From positions 93,048,566 to 93,112,565 of the forward strand of contig NC_060251.1 of assembly GCF_921293095.1 (NCBI RefSeq): DNA of 64,000 bases. Direction: 5' to 3'. Made by a program: the position numbers and the translations under genes. Under the pieces are notes generated by a model. That model was not told the origin of the DNA. It did not search any database and saw only the letters and a list, made by a program, of their open reading frames with translations. This DNA comes from Ischnura elegans (lineage: Eukaryota > Arthropoda > Insecta > Odonata > Coenagrionidae). Below, in pieces: positions 34,491 through 46,370 of the stretch. How positions within the stretch are numbered: the first letter of the stretch is position 1; every line of letters begins with the position of its first letter.

Positions 34491-36127
34491 ATTTCTATGC
34501 ATTTGTTTACCGCATGAATATCGATGGAAATGAGTAGCTATGATTCGCTACCGCCATTGGTATATATATTTTTTTCAAGGATGAATATTCTCATTCGCGA
34601 TCTTTCTGCCATTATTACGTCACTGCGCGATTTGATTGGGGGAAGGGGTGGGAACGGCTCGCGGGCGGCATGAATAATACTCTTCACAACTGGGTCACAC
34701 GTGCCATTATTTTTTAGGCCACAATCCCTAAAGTAATTATTGTTTTCGTTCTCCATGGATGACCGTGGCATTAAATCATCTCACGAAGATTCTCGCTCAT
34801 CCTCCAACTTCGCGACTTTTGGCGGTAGACTCAGCGTGTTTCACGACTTACGAGTTCTGCCCCTCCGTGAACTTTCCCCGCGATATATCTCCCGCCGCGT
34901 GGCCACTAGTGATGGATCGTTCGCGAATGATTCGTTCATAGTTATTGAATCACTGTGTGATACAAATGGCTCATGAGACATTGAGCGAGAATAATTTGAT
35001 CATCAATCACTTAAGACTTCCGGTTTCATCAAATCGATCATTATAACCACCGGTTAAGCTCTGATGGTCGGCTTCTGTGTTTGCTGAATGACAACATTTT
35101 CTCAGTGCAGAAAATTTTTAAGTTAGTATCTAAAGAAATTGAGTGATTTGCACGTAATGAAGCCGAATAAAATAGTATAATTGCTAAAATATTTAGATAT
35201 TTTGATTCTTTAATTGATTGAACTAGTTTCTGAAATGCTTTCGTTTGTAGGAGGGTAATTATATAAATGGGCACTATGGTACTGTTACAGTTCTACAATT
35301 AATATTAAAAAGAATGGATACCCGCGGTTAATTGTTGCGATCAGCCATCAATCATTCGATCTCTTCACTTACTCCATTCCTCAGATTATTTTCCATCTTA
35401 GAGTCCCTATCAATCAAATAGTCAGTCGTTCCCGCGGACTGATGAGTCTACGATTCTTTCGACTCATCGAGAAACACGAGAGCGTGGTGATTGAATCATC
35501 CCGGTGACTTGATTCATGAAGATCGAATCCGTGGAGAGAACGACCCATCTCTGGTGGCCTCGCCTTCAGCGGCGGTCAAACTGCCGGCCCGAACCAGTGA
35601 GGCGATAACAAAAAGTACAAGAAGCAATTACTATTGGGATCGCGGCCTCAATATCAGCCGCACGTGGAACCCAATTACACCAAATCGTTATTTTCGGCAT
35701 GTCTCCCCCTTCCATCCCGTTCTTCTAAACTCTGTCTAGATGAACTAACAAACACCGCGAAATCGACAGTGGGACCAGTGCTTTACAATTGTGAACAGTG
35801 TCAGTGGCGTGAAACCGGACGTACTTGAAGTAGGAATATATACCAGCTTCCATTTTGACACCGTTTGAGTTTCACAAGACATCTGCGCGCAGCTAATCTG
35901 TGCACCGTGATAGTTACCAATAGACGCTGTTTGGGGTAAGTCAGTTTTCAAGATATTGAAATCGTTTCTTGTGTCATTTTTTCATTTTTTTTCATCGCGA
36001 TGCAAATCCGTTTTCGGATGACGTCGAGACCTCGTTGACGGTTTTTCGAATAGGGTATCCAGGTTTGACTTACTCAATTATTTATTTGTCTTAACCTCCC
36101 AGAAATAAGCACATTTAAGGCCGTTAC
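34491..36127. other. gene-free sequence with a hAT-like left end
   Basis: TAGTGATGGATCGTTCGCG at about 34909 resembles the terminus of hAT family B (TAGTGATGAGCG), but no matching right end was found. Several CGATCATT/GATTGAATCA-like repeats lie between 34940 and 35520. Confidence 0.3.
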
Positions 36128-36266
36128 ATCAGGGGATTTTAACAATCAATGATAATGAATTATCAAAACACCCATGCTCTGGACAGGGGCAATCTGCCCT
36201 GGCGGAACTCGAACCCACGACCTTTGGCAGGCGAGGACTTAGCCCTGTCGCCACCTACTAGTAGGC
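36128..36266 (-). mobile_element. tRNA-derived SINE (family 2), copy 2
   Basis: The minus strand has CCTCGCCTGCCAAAGG and box B GGGTTCGAGTTCC, and matches 12795-12932 in head and body. Confidence 0.65.
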
Positions 36267-36384
36267 CGGCAAAGGTTCACGCGGAAACGTTTTTCGGAAG
36301 GTATCCGATCCAGTGACGTTATAAATAATTATGAAACAAATAAAACGTGGTATTTTCTTTATAATTTAAAGGAAACTTAAACAG

Positions 36385-37065
36385 TGACGAAATCTTCTGG
36401 GGCTCTGTACTGCATAAGTGAACGTATTGCGGTTTTGTAAAGCATTATGAGCCAGGAGTGTTACACTCAAGAGAAAAGTAGATGGGCAAAAACTTGAACG
36501 GGAGGAGAAATTCAACCATCTGGGCAGCTCATTAGAGGAAGACTGGTGCAGCAGATAAGAGGTCAGGAATAGAATTGCGTTAGCGAAAGAGGCGTTCCTA
36601 AATAGGGAAGAGCTGATGAGAGGATCTTTGTGTGAGAATTTAACCCTTAGAGTGCTGGGGAGCGCTATCGCACTCCTCCTATCTCTCGCGAAAAGTGCCA
36701 GGAGCACTATCGCGCTCCTCATGCAATGTCACTCTTAGATGCTGATAATGAACTAATCATACAATTATCAATATTCATTTTATTTTAACATTAACTATTT
36801 TCTTCAAATTATAAAAATTAACTCATACTACCAAAAATTCGTCAAATAATATAATAAAAAGGTGAAACCACATATAATAAAGATTTCCTAAAGTTTTTGA
36901 ACATATACCTTTACTTGTTTTTGAGGCCTATTTTTTTACCCTAACCTACTGCAAAATCAGCAAAAATGCCTCGGCACTATTGGCATAGTACCTAGAAAAT
37001 CGATTGGTACTCAGAGGGTTAATTAAAAGGCTACTGAATTGAACCACAGCGGTAGTTTTAGGACT
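36385..37065 (+). pseudogene. LINE relic split by a piggyBac-like insertion
   Basis: The plus frame GQKLEREEKFNHLGSSLEED then EVRNRIALAKEAFLNREELM is typical of a non-LTR polyprotein after the catalytic domain. The frame resumes after the insertion as LIKRLLN. The TTAA-flanked element at 36644-37018 interrupts it. Confidence 0.68.
36644..37018. mobile_element. piggyBac-like MITE
   Basis: The ends CCCTTAGAGTGCT and GGTACTCAGAGGG are inverted repeats, bounded by TTAA at 36640-36643 and 37019-37022. The TTAA target and CCCTnnGAGT terminus fit the piggyBac superfamily. At 375 bp it has no transposase. A second GAGCRCTATCGC motif is repeated near the left end. Confidence 0.78.
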
Positions 37066-38099
37066 CATGATTGAGTCAAGTTGTAGAATACGGAGTTGTA
37101 ATGCATGATTATAGTTCTGAAAATCATTTCAGACGTTGATGCATTTACGTTTTCAATTTCATAGTCCATCATTGCCTGTTTATTATTATTTGTCATAGTA
37201 ACAACGAACACAGAGCTTCTGGTGGTCAGCACATCAATTATACTTGATGGACTGCATATTTGCAACCAGCGAGCCTTTATTTCGATGGAATTCTCTGGTG
37301 GTCTTGGGAAACCAGTTCTGGTTAGCGTATGAGACCACCGGACACCCTCAGGAAGCAGTAGTGTGCCGTCGTGGCCGGCCTGTTGCTCTTCTTCCCAACC
37401 AAGCGTAGGTATCACGTGTCGTATCCCTTTGGTCCCTCCACGATGCTGCATCTGCTCTCCGTCTGTCTCCTTTCGCATATCCTCGTTTCCACAGCAGCGC
37501 CCTCTGGCCGCCAAACATTTCTGATACGTTCCAGACGGACAACAGTCGCTATCTGGCCACGTGGTCCGATTTAACGTCCATTCGCCTGTCTGTTGAGCAT
37601 GTGGGGCACGAATATGACAATAGAAAATTCATCATTTAAATCTACTGCCACCCACCGCGCATTGAAATGGACTTTTAAGTACTCGCCACTCGCGTCGCTG
37701 ACAGCAGTGAGAATTTTACTGTTAAATAAACTTAAAATCAATTAAATATATTTTCAAATGAAAAAGTAAAAGAGAGTTACTATTTCGCACCCGATCGGCC
37801 AAAACCTTGAGTGTGCTGCGAGCATATGTAATCCGTCGCAAAAATACACTATTCATGAACTTAATAAAAATATAAGGCAAAGCTGCGTGATTCGTCAAAA
37901 AATGCTTCGGGGGGTACAGATGTTAAACAAAGGAAGCTTTCCATCTTAAGTACTACGATTGCTTTTCCTAATACATTAATATTTTTAAATAAATTGTATT
38001 GGCACATAAAATGAGGCGTGCTAAAAGATATAAAATTTAAAATTTATTGACCTTTGCCATGAGAATACCATTTGAAGGGCATTTACCATAAATAAAAGT
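37066..38099. other. gene-free sequence
   Basis: A CpG-containing stretch at 37330-37580 has open frames on both strands but no splice or domain support. The rest is AT-rich. Confidence 0.3.
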
Positions 38100-38195
38100 A
38101 GGGAATAGACTGTTCCCGTCTGCGTATCTCGGATGCTACATTTTTGCCCTTGTGTTTCCAATTCAATAGCGTAGTCCTTATTCGATATTTTGGCC
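38100..38195. repeat. short dispersed repeat (CTTTTGCCCTTGTGTTTCC)
   Basis: Contains GCTACATTTTTGCCCTTGTG and TTCCAATTCAATAG. Related copies lie at 38690-38755 and 42455-42545. Origin unknown. Confidence 0.5.
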
Positions 38196-38282
38196 TTATT
38201 TGTATTTTACGTTATGCTTCGTGTGGGCCTTCTGAATGAATGAAATCCGATGATTCAAGTGTAATGGAGTGGAGGTTGTCCA

Positions 38283-38665
38283 CATTGAAATAAATACTTG
38301 CAATTTTCCTCGATTGTAAAATCTATTACGACATAGGTTTCAATCTTCCTACATCATCTTCAAGGTACGAATGGTGTGTAGTGCATTCAATTTACTCAAT
38401 TTTTTAACTGGAGTGGGGTAAGGTAAGAGAGGAGTGGGAGGAGATGGGAAAACCTGAAGAAGAAAGTCTTTTACGTTTTCTTTCTCCTCTAGGTTTTCTC
38501 TTATCCTCCCCATCTCTCTCCCTTACTTTCACCCACTTCAGCTAAAAATTCTATAGATTGAATGCACTACATACCATGTGTATCTTGAAGATTATGTAAT
38601 AATTTGGAAATATAGGTCGCAATAAATTTTATAATCGTGGAAAATTGCAAGTATATATTTCAATG
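38283..38665. repeat. 383-bp long palindrome
   Basis: Arms of about 185 bp centred near 38472 are imperfect complements. Outer ends are CATTGAAATA/TATTTCAATG. Inner parts are purine-rich on the left (GGAGTGGGAGGAGATGGG) and pyrimidine-rich on the right. The loop is very short. No coding capacity. Confidence 0.7.
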
Positions 38666-38689
38666 CGTCTAAATAAAAGTGGGAGATGA

Positions 38690-38755
38690 AGAGTTACCCT
38701 CTGTACATCTCGGAGGCTACGCTTTTGCCCTTGTATTTAGAATTCAGTGTGCATT
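38690..38755. repeat. second copy of the CTTTTGCCCTTGT repeat
   Basis: GGCTACGCTTTTGCCCTTGT followed by a diverged AATTCAGTG. Same orientation as 38100 and 42455. Confidence 0.45.
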
Positions 38756-38849
38756 GTTAGATACACAGGTGTTAAACGAAGGAAGCTGGGAGCCGCTAGA
38801 TACTTTGAGATTGCGCGCTATGTTTATGATTGCTCGAGCAATTGAGAAT

Positions 38850-39110
38850 GGATATCCATCTGAGCGAAACGCAGAGTATTATATTAGAACCCCACCATAG
38901 TTCTTTGTTCGACAGAAGCGATCAATTAAGAGTGGTATTTTTCCGAACGGATAAGTACGGGAATTATTTTTTCCTCCGGACAATAAAGGTCTCAAATAAA
39001 TGCTGCGCGGAACTTCGATATAGAATTTCCTTTCTTTTTTTTTACGACTGGTTTCCTAACATCCACGCCACGCGCCTATTGGGACGGCTTTTGCGGTAGT
39101 AAATGTAGAT
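38850..39110 (+). pseudogene. LINE 3'-end fragment
   Basis: The plus frame ILEPHHSSLFDRSDQLRVVF then FRTDKYGNYFFLRTIKVSN matches the C-terminal segment of the LINE relic at 11530-12415. It is followed by the shared 3' tail (CGCCACGCGCCTATTG..GTAGAT). Confidence 0.65.
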
Positions 39111-40456
39111 AATTAGGGCTTTCAACAGCAATTTATATTTAAGGCGATATAATCTGTCGAATTCATTACTTCTTAATGCTGCTCCTCCAGATTATTCTCT
39201 CGAATGCTCCATTTTAAGCAGGGGGGGGGGGGGTAATTTTTTCTTTATGCGATCATATCTACGCGCTGTGAACACATTTTGATGCCGATTGCTGAGCGGG
39301 TGGAGAGTCAGCATAAATCTATCTTCTGCGGATCAGACTTAGGAACCCTCCATGTAGTCCACTGGAGTGGGAGGAACTGTGGAATCAAGCTGGTCCACTT
39401 TAGCAGTTGCTCCTAATGCTTATAACCACGGATATTAGAAATTGAATTCAAATTGGGTCTCTAAGTGTCGTCACCCAACTCGCATTTAAACGAGTCTTCA
39501 AAAAATCCCCACCACTTACAAACTGCCTCAGCAAATCACTCGTCTAAGTCTGTCCTATGCCTTTCTTGAAGATATAGTCATCATCACTAAAATGTTCATA
39601 AATGTTTCAATGTAAAAATATATTATGAATGTTTAATGCCAAATAATAAGTGAAAAAAATTAAAGCGAAAAGAAAAAAATATATAAAATGAAAAAATACA
39701 AAAAAACACAATTATAACAATAAAAAATAATAATAATACAAAAATATATTTGAAAAAAAAAAATAATATTAATAAATAATATTAAATGATAAAAAACAAT
39801 TATTCAAAGAAAAGAATAATTAAAAAGAGAAAAAAGTTAATAATATTATAATAAAATGTCATCTTAACTCATATTTCAATGTAACCCAAACCTATTATTA
39901 TATGTATTCAAACTTATTCCTCAATGTAATCAATTCAAAGTATTGTTTATTCACTTCAATTATTAGTTATAAGTTTCTGCTCACACAAACAGAACACTAC
40001 CCCCACAACATAAACACTTGCGCACAAAATTATTCCATTGTCATCTGGCTGGTTAGGGTGAACTGGTTCACCGGGACAGCGGGAACGCAAAAAATAATCG
40101 ATCTTCAATGCCAAATTTATCGCGTCCTTGGAGAAAAATTCCACCCAAAAGTTTGTTGCTGGCATATATTTTCTCTAATGTGTTGAGTGCATTGAAAAAA
40201 CAGAGCTACCTGTTATAATAGTGTTTATTTTAAACGGAAATATACGTATCGTTTAAAATGAAATATATCATATTCATGATCCTCGTTTTTTCAATAATGG
40301 CTTATGTACATAATCCACAGATTTTTGTTTGCGCGATATTTGGTATTTACAAAATTTGTGCACTAGAGACATTTTTTGATATATATCAGATAAGTTTTTA
40401 CTTACTGAATTGAAAACGACAATTTTATCCCTGTCCTTTTCACGTAATCTATTTAC
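39111..40456. other. gene-free, low-complexity AT-rich stretch
   Basis: A 13-base G run lies near 39222. At 39640-39850 the sequence is almost pure A/T with AATAAT-type repeats. No gene seen. Confidence 0.5.
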
Positions 40457-40858
40457 GGGTGAACCGGAGTTGGAGCCCCTTGGCGTATTGACGGCGGTTT
40501 CTAGAACTATTTTTACCGCGCGCTATGGTTACAGAAATTTTATCAACAAAAATTATATTTTATCGAAGTTAACATTTCATAACACTTTCAAACATGACTC
40601 TGTTGGAAGTGGATTATAAAAAGAATTTGGATGAATGTTTTAAGAGAGAAGTTAAATACTCTAGCGGATATTTCAAAGTGACGGATTGTTATAGCTTTTG
40701 TAGAGAAGTGTGTGAGACTAGTTGTTGTACTTGAGAGACTAGTTGTTGTTGAGTAGAGTACTAGAGAGTTGATAACATTTTTGTAGCCATAGCGCGCGGT
40801 AAAAATAGTTCTAGAAACCGCCGTCAATACGCCAAGGGGCTCCAACTCCGGTCGCGCC
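40457..40858. mobile_element. 402-bp foldback-type element with 8-bp TSD
   Basis: Arms of about 90 bp are nearly perfect complements (ACCGGAGTTGGAGCCCCTTG on the left, CAAGGGGCTCCAACTCCGGT on the right). They surround a 220-bp centre. A direct repeat CTATTTAC lies at 40449-40456 and 40859-40866. No transposase. Confidence 0.82.
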
Positions 40859-40879
40859 CTATTTACTTAGTTCACGCAT

Positions 40880-41500
40880 TATAATGGCGTAGTATCGTAT
40901 TTTCTCTGCCATCACTTTTTTTAGAAGAGGGCTAAGCTGCTGGTTTTTTTTTCTTTTAATGGTAATTTTTGTGGCCTAAGGCATAATTGTTTTTTTATCC
41001 GACTATTAGTAAGTCCTAAATGAACTTTATACTTTATCAGTTTACGAAATGACTACCCGATGGTATTAGTTAGATGGACATAATCATTCATTTGTATGCA
41101 TCAGCTTGTTTTATGGGCCACTTCTTTTTCATATAAAGCATCAATGCATTATTTTATCCTAGGGAACTAAATAACCAGACAAATGGTAATAAAAAAACAT
41201 TCCGATCGACAGTTTTTTAAGAGCGAATGATGAATTTGAACGGAGAGATAATAATTTCGATAAAATGGTAGAAAAATATAAATAATCATAAGTACCAGTC
41301 ACTAGATTAATTTGATAACCATAATGGCGTGGTATTTTATGTATCTCCTATATCACTAGTTTGAGGGTAGAGCTGCCAATGTTTTTCATTAAATGCTTAT
41401 TTTTTAGGCAATGCCAAACTTTATTGGTATCCGACCTATGTTAGTAAGCCCTAAATGAACTTTATGCTTTATCAGTTAACGAATTGACTACCCGCCAGAC
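40880..41500 (+). repeat. diverged direct duplication (about 190 bp, 430 bp apart)
   Basis: Segments 40880-41070 and 41320-41500 are colinear. Shared blocks include AATGGCGTRGTAT, AAGYCCTAAATGAACTTTAT and TTTATCAGTTWACGAA.TGAC. Neither copy shows coding or element ends. Confidence 0.6.
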
Positions 41501-44420
41501 TTATTATCTGTCAGTGAAGAACATATTGGCCGATCCTCAATTCGGAGATCATTTTCGCCCGTGTTGGAACTTAACATTAGCTACATTCGCCTCTGGTTTG
41601 GCTCCAATACAGAGCGTGAAAGACGAACGCGCATGCCAGCACTCATTGGAAATTTATGTCGTATTAGTTATACGATTTTGGCCTGCGGAATTCCTTCCCC
41701 TTGTACCGGGTCAAGATTATTGTACTTCTAGGTTAACTCATTTTATACAAGTAATCCACATGGTATATTATTTTTAACGATATAAAAATAATAATGTGCA
41801 TAACTGAGAGGCATTTTTGCCATTGCAAGTATTGTGAATTTCACCGCAGTCAACGTATCCGGCTTGGCACAAGTCACCCCTCTCGTTACCGTCTTAAAAT
41901 TTTAAGGGGAAATAGGAAAGACAACATTTTCCATTATCTTTCATACAAAAATTTTAAATCTGAGAATACAGCGGAAAAATTCTAATAGACTCAGGGAATT
42001 GTATGAGAGGGTTATTTGTATGCTACGAAAGTTACAAGACCACGCTATTAGTTTTAAACGAGCATTTCGTCACGAAATAAACAGCGGTCGAGTGAGAATG
42101 TTGCATCCTCGTTAAAATACAAAATATATTCAATAATGTGAAGATTAAACTAACGTAATACTAGCAACAACTGATTGGTTGATGCGAACTCATAAGCGTC
42201 ATGGGTACATGGTGATAAGGAAGGGGTGAATCTATCTGCGACTCGGTTTGCAGCATGGCGACAGGAGCGACCATCGTGTTTCCTCACTACGCATTGACCC
42301 CTCGGTTGACACTGTGGCCTTGAGAGGTTATACATGAATTTTATGCTGACATTTTCTTTTGACGTAGAGCCCGAGATGCCCGAAAAATCCGAATTTCGAT
42401 TTTCATCTGCATGAAAATCTCTTTGGCCTTTTTTATGTATGTCCTGATGGGAATCATCTCGAATGCTACGCTTTTGCCCTTGTGTTTCCAATTCAATAGT
42501 GTAGTCCTTGTTCGGTATTTTGGCCGTAGATGTATTTTACGTCAAGTAATTTAATGTTGTAGGTATTTATTTTCTAGCTGGAGGCGTAGTCTGTGAAAAC
42601 TCAATTTCATACATCAGTTGCTGGAGGTTTGTAAATAGTTACATGTATTTACGCCGATCTATTTATTTTCATTGTTATGTGACGAATTCAATAATCTGTT
42701 ATGATATACTACCTCTTATTTCCCTAATCTACGTGTTTTTTTAGAACGAGCGATATACTTGAACAATGTGCTCTTAATTTGGATTAAATGTAGGATAACA
42801 CTTCATGAGCCATCAGTATCGATTGCTAATTAACGATGCTAATGGTTATACAGAAATTAACGCTAATAACGAACATTAGAAGCCTAAATAACGTTATCTA
42901 AGAAACCGTGTTCACCGTGAAATAGGTTTAGATTGGTTACGGTAGAGTTCTCCCCTAAACATGGCACAGGCCAATAGGTTTGGGGACTTGGTTTATTTCC
43001 ATAGCCACCTCGCACATTGAGGATAGTTGGTTACTATGCGCCCAAGACTTCAATGGCAATTAAACCTGGGTCACTTCATTTAGTTCCTCTACTGACCAGG
43101 CCACCACACTCCCGAATGATCTATGCGTGATTTTTGTATGCCCGTGTTAAATTATCTATGGAAATAATGATAATTACTTATAATCATCATTTGCCCATTT
43201 CGATTATGCCATAATACGTTTCTTCTAAGTTATAAGCTAAAATAATAATATTTGTCGTTCAGTTGGTCCATTTAATGTAGAACGTGGTAAGTGATAAAAA
43301 AAGTACGTTCATTAATTTTTATAACAGTATTGTACCGATTTAGTCAGATTTTAATGGAGTATTTACAAAGTATTCTATCAGTCTCCCCTACCTTCATGGA
43401 CTTCCCTCTTCAGTTCACAATTATGCCTTCTCCCTTTCATTCTATCTTGAAATTAAATTCTCTTTCCTCATCCTCGCTTACCCTCTAAAACTGCCACTAC
43501 GGAAAGTAATTTCCCCTATACAACTGTTTTCAACCACTAATATAAAACAAACCGGTGATAATCAATTAGAAAGTATTACCCATACATTTATCCAAATGGT
43601 GATATCATTCGGTTAGTAGTGGCTTTATGAGTTCAAAATTTGAAAACTTTTACATCGGATGGATATTTTACACGCATTAGCAATATGTATTGAAGAGTAA
43701 GGGATTTAAGTAATGAGAATCCCTTTAAGATCTGGCTCAAAATTGCCCCATCAAGTGGACATCGTCTCTACGGCGTGAAGTTCTAGAAAAAGCTTAAAGC
43801 TCCTGACACGTTGGTGAATTGATTGAAACTGCAGCCACCATGTTGTCGATTGTTCTTAATGAGTGGATGGATTGTGAACCTTTAGAGGATGCATCTTTCT
43901 CACTTCACTATGAATTTTCGTGCCTTATTTCTCATTTAAAGCTTACGCAATCGCCTTAAAATTTAGAGATACGTTGAATGGTTTCCCATATTAACGCTGA
44001 CCTTTAGAATATTTTTTGTAATTAGACGCATCCCATAGTCTAATATGATGTCCTAGCTCTAATAAGTGATTATAATCTACTCTATTCAATACTTGTCCCT
44101 TGAGGTTTTACATAATGAGTTCCGTTCCTTGAAATAGTTCCTCACTATTCTCCAGTCCGCCTCCTTTTTCCTCTAAAACTGTCAATATTCGGGCATGGGC
44201 GAATCTCAGCTAGGAATGAGTGTGGCTGAAGACGAATTTTCTTTCTCATTCAGGTTATTTACCTTAACTGCTATATGGCATTTTAAGAGTAGTAAGGACG
44301 TCCGGAATCAGCCGTAAACCGTGTTCAATGTTTTGGGAGTGGATGGAATTGTAGCTCCTGCGCCTTTGAGGCCAGGCTCATTAAATTGGTTAATATTCGC
44401 CAATGGTGTCGCTGACGGCA
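41501..44420. other. gene-free sequence with minor repeats
   Basis: Contains a copy of the CTTTTGCCCTTGTGTTTCC repeat at 42455-42545 and a decayed tRNA-like segment on the minus strand at about 42990-43130 (GGTGGCCTGGTCAGTAGAG). No supported exon. Confidence 0.35.
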
Positions 44421-44425
44421 GGGCG

Positions 44426-45037
44426 CACAGTGGGCGGAAATAGGAAAAAGCCGGACAAAATTACAAAATGACTTTTTTTGAGTTACAAACTTGAAACTTT
44501 ACAATTATACTGAAAAATGATTGCAATTTATGGATATGTACTTCATTTGACATAGATCCCACCCGTTACTGAGATACAGAGGCTCCAACGTGAACAAATT
44601 TCCATAAAAACGCCCGTATTCAATTTTTTCTGAAAATCTTCCAAAGTAAGTAGATGGTGAAGTTATGGGTGGATTCTTGCGGAATAAAAAAACCACATAA
44701 TCTGTTGGTATAGGGTTTTTTCTTTAATTTTCCGTAATCTTAAAGAATATCATCGACAAATTGTTTCCGTGCAGTTACAAAATGGCGGACATTGTTTTTC
44801 GACAAAGTTTTACATTTAGGTAGAGTTTCAAATGGGTTTTCGGCAAATTCACGCGGAGTAACTTATATGAGAGCATTCTTCGAAGATTTCTTGAGGTTGT
44901 AGTGCATATCAATACAATGAAGTACATATCCATAAATTTCAATCATTTTTGAGTATACCTGCGAAGTTTCAAGTTTATAACTCAAAAAAAGCCATTTTGT
45001 AATTTTGTCCGGCTTTTTCCGATTTCCGCCCACTGTG
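44426..45037. mobile_element. Transib-like MITE with GGGCG TSD
   Basis: The termini CACAGTGGGCGGAAATAGG and TTTCCGCCCACTGTG are followed inward by GAAAAAGCCGGACAAAATTA and a long inverted arm, GAGTTA(C/T)AAACTTGAAACTT. Perfect 5-bp TSD GGGCG (44421-44425 and 45038-45042). Transib elements make 5-bp, usually GC-rich TSDs and start CACWRTG. 612 bp, non-coding, about 90% like 58254-58862. Confidence 0.85.
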
Positions 45038-45139
45038 GGGCGGTCCTAATTTCACGGGGAAATAAACTTCAATCAAGGCTGTTCGCCGAAATTTATATTC
45101 GAGATAATGTATTCCATAGATAAAACTGTTGTGCGGCCA

Positions 45140-45600
45140 TCAATAGTAAAGGACTGAAATAAATGCTAGGCGGAACTTCGTCGGAGGATTTCCTTTTGGG
45201 GATCTGGTTGGTGTGGTGGCTAGAGTGTTGGCTTCCCACCCAGCGGACTCGGGTTCAAATCCCGGCAGTGGCAGAGAATTTTCAGAGACTGCCCGATCCC
45301 TGCTTGAGTGTTGTGTGGAGGACATTTCAAGCGCAACACTCCGTCCGTCGGATGGGACGTTAAGCCGTTGTCCCCTTGGCGCCTTTCGTTAAGTGCAGGC
45401 TAATGCCGACGCCTGATTTCTCTCCACCCTTCCTTACCTACCCCTTCCCTCATGGCGCAAATGACCTCAGCTGTCGGTCGCCTCCTCCAAATACCATACC
45501 ATAGGATTTCCTTTTTATTAGTTAAGGGCTGATGTCCTAACATCCTCTGCCACACGCCTATTGATGCGGTTTACAGATAAGGACATACTTGTAGATTACT
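45140..45600 (+). pseudogene. LINE 3'-end fragment split by a SINE
   Basis: AATAAATGCTAGGCGGAACTT before the SINE, and GGGCTGATGTCCTAACATCC then CTATTGATGCGG..GTAGAT after it. This matches the 3' end of the LINE relics at 11530, 19185 and 38850. Confidence 0.6.
45198..45502 (+). mobile_element. complete tRNA-derived SINE (family 1)
   Basis: 305-bp copy with a perfect 13-bp TSD AGGATTTCCTTTT (45185-45197 and 45503-45515). The head GGTTGGTGTGGTGGCTAGAG and GGTTCAAATCCC are box A- and box B-like. The tail is ATACCATACC. Confidence 0.9.
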
Positions 45601-46320
45601 ATAAACATAAATGTGACGTTTTCTCAACCAGTGAACGTTCCTTCTTCAGTTACATCACTTTTGAGTTGTGAAGTTGCTCTTTTTCAATGTCCAACTCCAT
45701 TGTTACGCCGAGTTAACTCAACTTAAGATTCAGGTATTCCTCTCGGTTTCTACACCAGGTTAATGGAGTCGTATTGGCCGACGCACAGTGGGCGGAAATC
45801 GAAAAAAGCTTGACAAAACTAATATCTCCGTTATTATTCAACGTAGATCCACGATTTTTTCGATTTTCAATTATTTTTACCTCCTTAATCCGATTCTAAT
45901 GTTATTTTTGCTCTAGAACAATCAGGGGCTTCTCTAAAATAAAATGGCGGAAACAGTAAAAATTCCCAAATTTTTATATTAAAAGCGCTGCATGTTAGAT
46001 GCTTATTATATTCATACAAGTACTATCACTGACTTAGAAACTTTGATACATAACCCTAAACAACTTAACCGTGATGTATCGATACATCATTGAATGTATA
46101 GATGCGTGGTATCTATGTAATATTAAGGATATGGATTTTACCAATGTATTCCACGGAAATTAATGCAAGTATTTTTCGATTATTTTAATTAGAAGTTAAA
46201 ACCATATTTCTGTTTCTGAAATGAATGACTAATGAAATGGAAATAATGCATACCTGAGTAAATACCGTTATAGGTCTTCGTTACCTGAATCAATCTCGTC
46301 TCCATCTGACTCTGCGTCTG

Positions 46321-46370
46321 CTAGGAACCTCCTTCTGATTGACGAGAGTCAATCAGAAGGAGGTTCCTAG
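46321..46370. repeat. perfect 23-bp hairpin with GAGA loop
   Basis: CTAGGAACCTCCTTCTGATT plus GAC forms an exact complement with GTC plus AATCAGAAGGAGGTTCCTAG around the 4-nt loop GAGA. It lies at the end of the Transib transposase frame. Confidence 0.9.

Noticed and set aside
34905..35520. Second copy of hAT family B
   Set aside because: Only the left terminus (TAGTGATGG) is similar; no complementary right end or TSD found.
42150..42491. 113-codon minus-strand open frame
   Set aside because: Its start lies in the dispersed CTTTTGCCCTTGT repeat; no start context or domain.
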